From Balamuthia mandrillaris (lineage: Eukaryota; Discosea; Longamoebia; Balamuthiidae): 47,155 nt of DNA. The notes beneath the pieces are model-generated. The model did no database searches and was not told the DNA's origin. It saw nothing but the letters and a program-made list of their open reading frames with translations. This document shows, one piece after another, positions 31,119 through 43,100 of the stretch (within the stretch, counting starts at the first letter, position 1; each line of letters begins with the position of its first letter). The position numbers and the translations under genes were made by a program. The stretch spans positions 1 to 47,155 of the forward strand of contig JAVKOQ010000378.1 of NCBI GenBank assembly GCA_031835245.1, read 5' to 3'.

Positions 31119-33311
<2,193 letters not shown>

Positions 33312-33398
33312 CACGAAAGCTGCTGCCCCCTTTTTTCTCTTTTCTTTTCTTTTCTTTTCTTTTTTTTTTGTGGAATGACAAATTTTTTTTTGTTTCGT

Positions 33399-33470
33399 GG
33401 GGTGACGTGTTATTTTTGCGGACATTATCTATGTCGACACGAAATGTTGTCCGCAGAAAGTCGACATAAA
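33399..33470 (-). promoter_or_regulatory. Adenylosuccinate lyase upstream dyad cluster
   Basis: About 90-155 bp upstream of the lyase ATG lie TGACGTG (33403-33409), TGCGGACA (33417-33424) with its perfect inverted partner TGTCCGCA (33448-33455), and GTCGAC at 33433-33438 and 33460-33465. The two GTCGAC sites themselves form an inverted repeat (ATGTCGAC...GTCGACAT). The same words occur upstream of FGAM synthase and the PPR/F-box pair. Confidence 0.55.
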
Positions 33471-33477
33471 TTCTTCT

Positions 33478-33778
33478 TTCTTTTTAATATTTTCTTCCTT
33501 CTTCCTGCTTCCTGCTTCCTTCATATTCTTCTTCATGCTTCTTTCTTCTTGCTTCCTGCTTCCTTTATTTATATTCTTTCTTTTCCCGCTTGCTTCTTGC
33601 TTCTTTCTTCTTCTTGCTTCCTGCTTCCTTTATTTATGTTCTTTCTTTTCCCGCTTGCTTCTCCCCCTTGCTTCTTGCTTCTTGCTTCTTGCTTCTTGCT
33701 TCTTGCTTCTTGCTTCTTTCTTCTTGCTTCCTTTTATTTATGTTCTTTCTTCTTTTTCTTTTCTTTTCTTTTCTTTTT
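33478..33778. repeat. Compound pyrimidine minisatellite
   Basis: TGCTTCC/TGCTTCT heptamers alternate with a module of about 55-60 bp containing CTTTATTTATGTTCTTTC, present three times (starting near 33541, 33601 and 33715). It fills the gap between the lyase promoter and the 3' end of the Cna-B gene. Long frames through it are artefacts. Confidence 0.85.
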
Positions 33779-33848
33779 AAAAAATTCTTTCATGCTTTGT
33801 GTAGGGAAAAGAGGTTTTTTTTTTGGTGATGGACGAGAGAGCCACTCA

Positions 33849-35834
33849 TCAGCCCCGCACTTGGCTGTGCTTGAACTCGGGAGAGGCCAGATCGAAGGAC
33901 ACGTAGTACTCCCCCGGCTCCAAATCCGTGAAACGATACCGTCCATCCTTTTATTGTTTTCTGTTAGATAGAAGAGAGAGAGAGAGCAAGAGAGAGCAAG
34001 AGAGAGAGCAAGAGAGAAAGAACACAAGAAGAGAGCAAGAGAGAACAAACCGGTCCAGACTTCATTTGATGCACCAGTATGTCAGGCACCTTCCACAAGC
34101 TGACCTTGACGTCGGGCAAGATGCGCTCCCCTTGGTTCCACACGCCGTCCGCGTTGGTGTCCTCAAAGACTACACCCTCCACGGTGCTCAGGGTGAAGAG
34201 GCCTTGGTCCAGGTAGGCCTTCTCCCCGGAGAGCAGCGTGAGGAAGATGCTGACTTCCTTGTAGCCATTGGCGCGTTGCTGGACGGGTGTGCGAGCGAGC
34301 TCGACGACACCTCCTGTTTGTTCAGTTTAGCAAAAGAAAAAGGAAAGCGTGAACGAAAGAAAGAAGAGAAAGAACAAACCTTCGCCTTCAAAACGGCGAG
34401 AGATTTGAGTGCCGTGGAAAGGGCTGTGATGCCAGCGCGGCTCTGAAATGAAGGTCAGAGAGTATTCTCCAGGCTCAATGTCCTCAAAAGCAAAGTAGCC
34501 ATCTATGTCTGTCCATTTCTATATTTTGTTTGATAAAGAAGAGCATGAGAGAAGATAGCGAGAAAAGAAAGAGAAGAAGGAGGAGACCTTAAGACTGAAG
34601 GACGTCTCAGTGCCTTTGCGAAGTTCGACTTGAACCTCGGGAATGCCTTCCTCCAAAGCGTCTTGTAGGCCGTTCAAGTTGTCATCCCTAAAGACGGTTC
34701 CAACAATGGCTGGTCGTTGGTAGCATCCCGCATTTATACCTTGTTTGTTTTTTTTTTAAAAAAAGAGAGAGAAGAAGGACAACTATTAGCAGCAAAGCAA
34801 CACTTGAAAGATGAAATAGAAAAACCAGTGATAGCTTTGGAGGCAGATATTTCAAAGACATGCGAGCGGTGGGAATCTGGGTCTACTTTGCAGGCGGAGG
34901 AGGCCTCTTGTCTGGGGCTCGATGCAAAGTCAGGAGGGCACTTGGCTTCCACATAATATTTACCTGTTTTTGTTTGGTTGAAGAGAGAAGATTTGAGCAC
35001 ATTGGGGAAAAAAGAAAAGAGGGAAGAATGGGAGCAGGGAGCAGGGAGCAGGGAGCAGGGAGCAGGGAGCAGGGAGCAGGGAGCAGGAGCAGGGAGCAGG
35101 GAGCAGGGAGCAGGGGCAGGAGCAGGGAGCAGGGAGCAGGGAGCAGGGAGCAGGAGCAGGGAGCAGGAGCAGGGGCAGAGGGCGAGCAGGGAGCAGGGAG
35201 CAGGGAGCAGGGAGCAGGGAGCAGGGAGCAGGGAGCAGGGAGCAGGGAGCAGGGAGCAGGGAGCAGGGAGCAGGGAGCAGGAGAGAGAGAGAGACAGAGA
35301 GAGAGGGGTAGCAAGCAAAAGGTTTACAAAATCATTACCAGGGTCGACCTTGAAGGAGTATTTGCCCTCATGATTGGTTAAAGTGGTGGCCGCCAAAGTG
35401 CCGTTCTCCCAAAACAACCTGACCTCCACCTCCGGGAGGGCCAAAGCCGGCATCTTCTCGTTGAGAAGACCCTCACCGTCCAGATCGTGCCAGACCACTC
35501 CGTTGGCGGAGGAGAGGGCGTACTGACCGTCGTTCATGGTCTTGGTCTCGCCGGCGAGGAGGGAGAAGACAGAGGTACGCCCCCCGACCGTGTCCACGAC
35601 ATCACTCCGAATGGAGGAGGAGGCGAAGGGATTGGAAGACGGAGAGGCGGAGGAGGAGGGAGAGGCCTTGACGGTGAAGCTGCACAGAGAAGAGGCCAAG
35701 AGGAGAAGGAGAAAGAGGCGAGGGACGGACGTCATAGAACAAGGAGAAGAAGAAGAAGAGAAAGAGGGGGAGGAGAAGAGGGAGAGGAATGTAGCAGGGG
35801 AGCCATGTGCGTTGAGGGCGCTTTGCTGCCGCAT
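33849..35834 (-). CDS. Secreted protein with three Cna-B/SdrD-like modules
   Basis: Six exons (35834-35339, 34963-34826, 34739-34588, 34518-34380, 34313-34051, 33947-33849) give 428 residues. The ATG at 35834 has the better context; a second at 35735 (MTSVPRLFLLLLLASSLC) starts right at the hydrophobic signal core. After a Ser-rich stretch come three beta-sandwich modules, each opening with a calcium-type motif and closing with a turn: GVVWHDLDGEG...GKYSFKVDPG, GTVFRDDNLNGLQD...GYFAFEDIEPGEYSL, and GVVFEDTNADGVWNQGE...GRYRFTDLEPGEYYV. This is the pattern of SdrD B / Cna B repeats of bacterial surface adhesins. No sortase signal, transmembrane tail or GPI-like end is seen, so the protein is probably secreted. 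A role in adhesion or the cell coat is inferred; bacterial origin is possible, but five introns show it is settled in the host. Confidence 0.85.
35030..35281. repeat. (GGGAGCA)n heptamer minisatellite
   Basis: About 35 copies of GGGAGCA, with a few GGAGCA and GGGGCA variants, fill most of intron 1 of the Cna-B gene. The gene is on the minus strand, so the transcript reads TGCTCCC, mostly pyrimidine. Frames on both strands here (GSREQ repeats, LLPAPCS repeats) are not genes. Confidence 0.95.
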
Positions 35835-35960
35835 CTTCGTCTTCTGCTTTTTAATGTTTCGTGTCGTCACGAAATCAAGTTGGTTGAAACTTTTCAAACG
35901 CCCAATGAACACATGCCACGTCATCAATCTGAAGATCAATAGACTGTCGACCGACACATA
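35835..35960 (-). promoter_or_regulatory. Upstream region of the Cna-B gene
   Basis: Contains GTCGAC (35946-35951), 112 bp before the ATG, and on the minus strand TGACGTGGCA (35923-35914). The latter is the identical ten-base word found at 25834-25843 upstream of FGAM synthase. No TATA box. Confidence 0.5.
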
Positions 35961-36448
35961 ATTTTCCCGCCTTTTTTTTCCCAAAATAAAAAATGCTTCT
36001 CTTCCCCTCTTCCCGCGCTGGGCACCCAAATTTGGTGGAAAGCAGTACGCCCAGCGGCCGGCAACACCAAAGCTGCCGCGGTGGAGCGGGGGAAAGCAAT
36101 GACCAGAGCGTCAGCGTTTGCGGTTGCTTGAGGCTCCCCATTCTGCGCCACCTGCACCGCAGGCCCTTTCACCTCGATGTGCGGAAGGTACCGAATAGGG
36201 ACTGCCCAAAGAAAAAAAACACTCAACAGGAAAAAGAAAAAGAGATTGATGGTCTGTAAAGAGCCACACTTCTGTCGAGTGGCGTCTGTCTTGTTTTATA
36301 CAAATGTGCAAGTGTCCTTTAGAAGCTGCACCAGTACTTTGACAGGTTTGGGGTTTGGGGGGATGGAAGAAGCCCTTCGCGTGGAAGGGTTTTGTTCTTC
36401 TGCCGTCGAAAATGTGCGTTCGCTCTTGTTTAGTCCGTTGTTGTCTTT
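35961..36448. other. Intergenic with an unexplained GC-rich open frame
   Basis: Between the 64-residue gene and the Cna-B promoter. On the minus strand a frame without ATG is open from about 36226 to 35936. It follows a good 3' splice-site look-alike (TTTTTTTTCTTTGGGCAG, ending near 36208) and reads, for example, YLPHIEVKGPAVQVAQNGEP. It could be an orphan exon, but no partner exon fits. The rest is AT/GA-rich. Confidence 0.3.
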
Positions 36449-36697
36449 TTAAACGGACGGCGGGTTCGCTTCGGCCTCCTCCTCCTCGACAAAGTGCTCG
36501 TCGTTCTGAATCCACACCAGCTGGTACTCCTCTGGGTCCTTGTAGCCCGAGCACTCCAAACCCACCGCCACGTCCTGTCTCAGCTCGTCCATCGACTCGG
36601 CTTGGTACACCCCGTAGCCTTTGTTGCTGTAGAAAAACCCAACCGGGTGCTTCTGGTTCGCGCTTGTGAAGTGTACTTACGTTATTACGTTATCCAT
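36449..36697 (-). CDS. Small acidic protein of 64 residues, unknown
   Basis: Two exons, 36697-36681 and 36626-36449, separated by a 54-nt intron with consensus donor GTAAGT and acceptor TTTTTCTACAG, give MDNVIT then NKGYGVYQAESMDELRQDV and an acidic tail ending EEEEAEANPPSV. The ATG has A at -3 and G at +4. Without splicing the frame stops at codon 7. The codon pattern of exon 2 is strongly protein-like (several aromatic and acidic residues, no repeats). The frame also reads through the intron from its 18th base on, so a longer product from another 3' splice site is possible. Its start is only 44 bp after the stop of the beta-helix protein on the same strand, so the two could be parts of one gene. 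No family recognised. Confidence 0.5.
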
Positions 36698-36741
36698 TGT
36701 AAATATGCGCTTCTTCTCCGTTTCTTCTTGGCTGGAAACCT

Positions 36742-37167
36742 TTACTTCAGTTGGCTGATCCACAATGACTTCAATGCAAGATGGCATGGATGTGCTGTCA
36801 CGGTTGCTTCAAGCGACTGGAGAAATGCACAACTTTCGTCGGCAACAGCAGAGGGGAACGGTTGGCAACGGGCAGGACCTTCAACAATGATCTCCTTGCG
36901 ACTGTCACTAGAGTTGAATGGTTTGAACAAGAACTGGGGTTGCTGATAGACGCCAGCAGAAAGGCAAATGCGGTTGTGTTTTGTATCGCCCGTAACCACC
37001 CTTTTGGACGCCTCGTGAACGGTGAGCAAAGGAGAAGACGGGGAAGCACCATCGTTCACGTCGTTGCCGATACGGACGTCCACGAAGATGTCACAAGAGA
37101 GGGATGGAGTTGTGATATAGAAGATCCACAATGACAGCAAACACAAGCAAAGCTTGGTGTCTGCCAT
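36742..37167 (-). CDS. Short secreted protein with a beta-helix-like N-terminus
   Basis: A single exon of 141 residues; ATG at 37167 in a good context (AAACATGG). Residues 1-25 are a signal peptide (MADTKLCLCLLSLWIFYIT). Then IFVDVRIGNDVNDGASPSSP is the typical opening of right-handed parallel beta-helix proteins (D-x-x-x-G-N-D-x-N-D-G-x-S-P), followed by coils such as NRICLSAGVY and KEIIVEGPARC. Complete members have several hundred residues, so this is either a truncated copy, a mini-protein, or the first exon of a gene continuing into the 36449-36662 frame: a GTAAAG donor at the end of this frame would join in phase across an 83-nt intron. The final 30 residues look less conserved. Function unknown; surface or secreted. 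Confidence 0.6.
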   Translation of the reverse strand: MADTKLCLCLLSLWIFYITTPSLSCDIFVDVRIGNDVNDGASPSSPLLTVHEASKRVVTGDTKHNRICLSAGVYQQPQFLFKPFNSSDSRKEIIVEGPARCQPFPSAVADESCAFLQSLEATVTAHPCHLALKSLWISQLK

Positions 37168-37618
37168 GTTTCGTGCTGCTTTGGTTTTATCCTCCTTGGA
37201 AGAGTGAAGAAAAGAAAAATAAGCACGAGCCGTTCGTTTTGAAGGAAGCACGTTGTTCACCCGTCCTGAACCCGCCCCCCAATTGGCTGGTGACAACGAT
37301 GGAAGTTTCCACTAAACCAGGTACCCTCATGTTAGCTTTCTTCGAACGGAAAGCACGACAAACATTGGCCTATTCATTCATAACGCGAGGAAAGCTACAA
37401 TCCACAGGGCACCCTCTTCTTCTCCTCCCCTTCCTCTCCTCGTTGCACTCGTCCTGTTCGGCGCTAGCCCCTGCGGCAAAGGCCAAGTGTATTGTGGTTG
37501 CATGTTGCCTCCACAATACACTTTGAGACAAACAAAGCATTACAAAATTCATTTTCTTAACCCAAAAGGATAGGCAGAATAAAGAACACTAGTAACCTGA
37601 GAAAGAGAGGGTGGATGC
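37168..37618. other. Intergenic between the beta-helix gene and the HECT ligase 3' end
   Basis: This 451-bp stretch holds the presumed promoter of the beta-helix gene and the 3' UTR side of the HECT gene. I see no TATA box, no GTCGAC and no supported reading frame; the frame at 37131-37526 has no features of a protein. Confidence 0.4.
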
Positions 37619-40118
37619 TCATGGCTCTCTCGTTCTCCCAACCTCTTCAAAGTACTCCATGGGAACAGGTTCAAAGTAATCATCATCCGCGTACGATTGT
37701 ACTGCTTGCACTTCCATCGGCTCTGCTTCGGCTGAGGGATGCTCTTCCTCGGTGGCTGGCTGCATGTCGGAAGGAGCCCATGATTGCGAGGGCGTAAAGT
37801 CCGAGTCAATCTCAGCGCAGTTGTTGATAGCGAACAACAATTTGGCTTTCAGCCGTTCCTATTGTTATTGTTTGTATTATTGTTGGTGTTATTATAACGT
37901 TGATGAAAATAGAAGAGAATACGAATAACAATAATAAAATTAAAAAAAAAAAATAGAACGTTACCTTTGTGGAATAAGCCGGCAATTTAAGCTTGAAGGA
38001 GCAGGTCTGCGCCTCCGGCAGGAGGTCATCGGCGGTGCAGCCGCCCCTCTCAAAGTTCTCAATAGAGAACTCGGCGGAGCTGCCGCCGACAGAGGGAGGC
38101 AGGCGGGCCTGCCCGTAGACGAACCGCATGAACTTGGCCCTCTCTTCGGGAGCGAACTCGCGAAGCACTTCCCAGAGCTTCTCCACCACCGGAGAGGAGG
38201 ATGAGAGAGTTCCTCTGTAGGCTGTTCGTGCCATCAACCTAAATTATTCATTTTTTTTTTGTTAGAGGAGAAGACAACAAGAAGAACAAAAGGGGAGAGA
38301 GAGAGAAGAGAACAAGCAAACGAGGGAGTAACAGAGAAGACAGAAGAGAAGAGAGACTTCGTACCAATCAACGTCATAATCGGATTTGCCACAAACAAGA
38401 CTTTCTATTTCGCTCCACGTGAAGAGCTTGAGGAATGGGAAGGAGACCATGAGAGAGGTACCAAGTCGCATCGCCTCGGCTTGCTTCCTGCATTCGTTCA
38501 GCCGACATTCTCGCACCAAGCGAGTGAACTCGAGCCGGTTCTCCCAAGTTACCCTCTGATTCCTTCCTCCTTCTTTCAGTTGCACTTCAGTTCCGTCACT
38601 ATAAACAGTATACAATAAATATTTGCAAGGAAACGAGAAGAAGAGATGAACTAAAAGCAGAAGAAAAAAGAAAGCGAATGTCGAACCTTAAGGTGGTGAC
38701 GAAGGTGAGGTCATCAAAGGTAAGATCAAACATCTCTTCGTCGGTCAACTGCGTTTCAATAACGTGAAGAAGTTGAGCGGTGATCACATCCATTCCTTCC
38801 AAGTCTTTGATGGTTGGCTCCTCTCCAAGCTAGCAAAAATAAACAAAGGAACAAACTATTTGGTAAATAAAAAAAGGTACAGAAAAACAAAACTATAGAT
38901 CACGTACATAAAGCTTCCAAACAAAGGAAGGAAGACGGAGGTCAAACACGTTGCGCGTACGAATGCAGATGCCCATGATGACGCCTAATGCTCTGTACAT
39001 GCCGAGCGCCTGCTCGGAGGTTTGCGTGGGATTGAGGGTGTACTTATCCCTGTCCGCTCCCACATGGTGTCTTTGGTTGGGCGTCTTAACGAAGAGAGGA
39101 AGAGCCTCCCCGTATAGCTCGCTTGCCATTTGGGCCAATGACTCACGATAAGGGCCACCTGTTTTATGTTTGAGTTACGTTCAACAACTTAAACGACCAA
39201 TAGATAGACAAAAGAAGAAGAACAAGAAGACGAATGGGAATAAGTTACCTTGGTCAGTGGCACCTTCTCCGATGAACTCAACGCGCCAGGCACGGTCCGA
39301 CTGACGCAGCTTGTTGACATCGGACAAACCGGCCAGTTGAGTATAGAACTGACCAAACAACGTGTGAAGCGCTCCATTCCTAGAGTCTTTGTCAGAGAAC
39401 AGAATCAGAAGAAGACGAGTTAAAACTTAAACAAAACATAGCAAAAGAAAAAGGTCTAAATGAGCATACCAGAAGCAAATTTAGCAGCCTTCAACCGGTT
39501 GAACTTGAACGTCTGCGTTTCTTTGCTCGTGTTGTTTCGGCTGCACAACTCAGTGAGGCCCTTTCTCTTCACTAATAATAGCATCAGGCCTCTCAGTCGC
39601 TGTGCCAATCCCGGAAGCGACGTTCCATCCGTTGGGAATGTCCCTTCTTCCCTCGCCCTCGAAGAAGACGAAGATGAAGCAGAGGATGAAGAGGAAGAGG
39701 AAGAGGAAGAACCTTCTCCACTTGCGTTAGAGACTGTAGGTGTGAGATGATGAAGGAAGACCTCAGCAGGAACAGTGGCTGAATGAAGGCGAGAGCAGTC
39801 AAGGAACGGAACGAGACGAGTGATGCGCTTGTTCAAGGTGCGTAACAAATGGAAGCGAGCATCAGAGAGAAGTCAGCATTCGCCAAAGCAGGGAACTGAT
39901 AGGAAAGAGACTCATCCATGGTGAGAACGTCAGGAGAGATGTCCATAGGATCGTAGTCTTTGGCGCTGCAAATGCGGTTAACCATTTCTATCAGCTGCTC
40001 GTCCATCGCCAGAGTCCAGTTTGGATTTGTGTTGTTGGCCAGTTCCAAGTAAGCTGTTGATTGTTATTATTAGCGTAACACAGAAAGTGACAATGGATGA
40101 GAATAGAAGAGAAGCGGT

Positions 40119-40160
<42 letters not shown>

Positions 40161-43100
40161 AATAAACAAACTTTGATAAGCTACATCGTTCGATTCGTCA
40201 CCAGCGTAGAACATGAGGAACTCCTTGTCATGCAAGCTCTGTTCCATGAAGCTACGAGGGAAGGGCTTTCTTAGCAACAGCGCCACTAACAGATCTCTGG
40301 TATCAAGGGCGCGACGCAGCCATTTGGGCTTGTGAGGAACGGGACGATGCACCGCTGAGAGCAGAACCTCGGAGGAGCCCAGTGGAAGGACGTCCAAGGG
40401 CAGATGCTTCAGTTCTGATTGGTTAAAGTGAACCGTCATTTGGGACTCGTTACTTTGCTTCAAGCTATTATTGTAAGGATATGTTGAAAGATAAATAGGA
40501 TTGTGAATAAAACAAACAAAACCAGAGAGAAGAGAGAGAGGGAAATACCTGAAAGCAGGACACACGGCCATCTCGGAGAAAGCGCTAAAAGCAACCCCCA
40601 GGGAAGTGCCGTTCAAGTAAAACTCCACCACACGGGCATCCAAGTCCAGTTTAATGCCAATGACATCTCCGGCGGTGCAAGCCCGGCCATAACTATCAGA
40701 GTTGCCCTCTGAGTACTTGATCAGCTCCTGAGGGTCCCATCCGAAGGTGCTAGACTCGGCACCAAGTAGCGTTGATGGCTGTTTTGTTTTTTGTTTTGTT
40801 AGACATAACGTTTAATGAAAGGAGAGCGAAAGCACAATAACAATAGCTTACCGCGGCATCAGCAGAAGCCCAACCGATACGAAGTCCCTTGGGGTTGCTC
40901 ACCAGTTTGACCTCATAATACCATTTGCCTTTGGTGACGACCACGGGCACCACCACTGTCGCCACGTCCTTGCTGGCGCCGGCGATGCCGCCGTCTTTAG
41001 CACTGATGGCGATGGAGCCGACGTATGTGTTGCTTGCAGCTATCTCCAGCGGAGTAATGGAGCCCTTTCGGTACAGATTGACAAGTCCTGAGAGAGAAAG
41101 CAGAGCAGAGAGTAGGAAGGAGAATAAGTGAAAAGAAAAAAAGAGAAAACCAAAGACAAACGACAGAAGAGATAAAAATAACACTTTAAAATAGAAGAGA
41201 ATGTACCTTTTTGAAGGATCTTCTGCAATTCAGCGGAGCTCAACGCCTTATCCGTTATGATATGAAGCTGGTCGATGGCACCGAACTGCTCGCCAAGACC
41301 CACGCCGTTACCAATGGCGATGATGGAAGCGGAGGGGTTGTACGTCGAAGACAGTGGGTCGCTGCTTTCTGTCTTAAGTGTTTGTGCTGTGTAGCCACGC
41401 ACAGAGCCACCCGCTACAGCTCTATTTATTGGAGAAAAAAGTAAACATAAAACAAAAGAAGCCACCCACTAGAACCGGAGGAATATACCTGATAGCAATG
41501 AAGTGCCAGCTGCTTTCATAATCGTAGAAACTGCTTTCTTCAGCAGGTTCGTGTTTACGCACAGGCAGATTGGCAATGGGGTGGTATGTCTCGGAGCTTG
41601 CCTCCCAAACTGCCAGCGAGATGTTCTTGGAGGTGAGGGTGGAGCCAAAGAGCTCGCTGCCATCCTCAATCTCCATTGTGGAAACAATTTGATCTGTGAT
41701 AGAGTGATGGGTAATGAGCTTACTCAGTAACCATCTAAAAAGATGATAGAGCAGAGAGAAGAGAGATACCTCCGTTGTCAAATTGGATCAAAGTATTCTT
41801 GCCGGTCGTCTCACAAAGCGGGAGCAAGAACCAACCACAAACCGTCCAACCATCCTGCGTCTGGCTGAGATCCGACTCAACCGTTGCTTGTGCTCCCTCC
41901 TCTCCTTCTTTTTCTTTCTCTTTCTCGTTGGTCTTCGTTGCAGCAGCAGTAACCAGAGCAATGGGCTTGTTATCGTGCAACTTGGCGATGGAAGTGCGTG
42001 AGCTGAAGGCTGCAGCTGAGATGCATCCGTTCAGTCCTCTCACTGCCTTCCATTTGCGTTTCTCCCAGTCGGACTCACGTCGGAGTTCTGCTATCTGTTG
42101 CTTGTTGGTCCAGTCGATGGAGCTGAGTTGAGAGTGCGTGCCAACCAACAACCAGTCCAATGGGTCATCTGTAAATATTGTTTTGAAACACGAAAAGCAT
42201 GATAAGGAGTTGAAGAAAAGGGAGAAAGAAGATGAAAGAACGGTACATTCAGAAACGTCAAGGCTGTTGTAGGCAAGAAGCAAGAGATCAATCAACGCTT
42301 GGAGCGATTTAGAGTAGACAGGGTCGTCTTTTTGTTGGGCGTAAAGAGCAACGACAGACTTTTGGACTGTCGTTATAAGTTCCATAAGATCCGGCTGAGT
42401 GAATGCACGAATGGCAGGTCAGGTTTAGAAAGAAGTGAAAGCGATATAAGAAAAAAAAAGGGGAGAGAAACCAAAAGGAAAGAGAAAAGGGAGGAGAGAA
42501 GCAAAAGAGACCTTCGTATTGTAGTGCTTCAGCAAGTGAGGATGAATAAGATGGCGGATGGCACGGATAATGCGGGTGCGAGTGGCAGCATCGAGGCTGT
42601 TACTGACGGCCTTGGTCAATAGCCTGAGATTCTCCGCTGTATAGACTGCAGGAGAGTAGACCTCGGCGGCGTTGTCTCCCTCGCTTACGCGCAGTATTAA
42701 CTCCAGCAAGTTGAGCGCCTGTTATTTACAATTATACGTTTGTTTGAAGGCAAAGAGAGAACCAAACGTTAAAAAGCAAACCTTTGTAACCTCATCAGAG
42801 GTTTGAGAAGTGACTCCAAACACATAAAACTTGTATCCCCAATAATTGTTGGTGGCATCGCTGGTGAACTTCATCAGCAAGCGGTTGCCAGAGACCGCAA
42901 AGTTCTTGAACTGGGTAAAGGGTCCGCTGAACTGATGGATCAGCTCTCTCGTGTCTGGCTGGTAGAAGCGCAGCCAGTCGTAGTTGTTCTCGGTCAAAGT
43001 TTCCTTGTCGAAGATGATGATGAGTCGCTCGGCTCCATCCAGCTTGATGGTCTTCTCATAGTCTGCCTCGTTGGGATAAGGATGCTCCGACTCCTCCAGA

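Noticed and set aside
33312-33425. Upstream ATG at 33425 as the start of adenylosuccinate lyase
   Set aside because: It would add a Lys/Arg-rich stretch encoded by AAAAG repeats with no family match; the ATG at 33311 has the stronger context.
34860-35381. Frame with many GSREQ repeats (and its complement of LLPAPCS repeats)
   Set aside because: Produced wholly by the GGGAGCA heptamer array in an intron of the Cna-B gene.
36663-36680. An 18-nt mini-intron, GTAAGT...ACAAG
   Set aside because: All other introns here are about 54 nt or longer; the same donor with an acceptor at 36627 gives a better pyrimidine tract and stays in frame.
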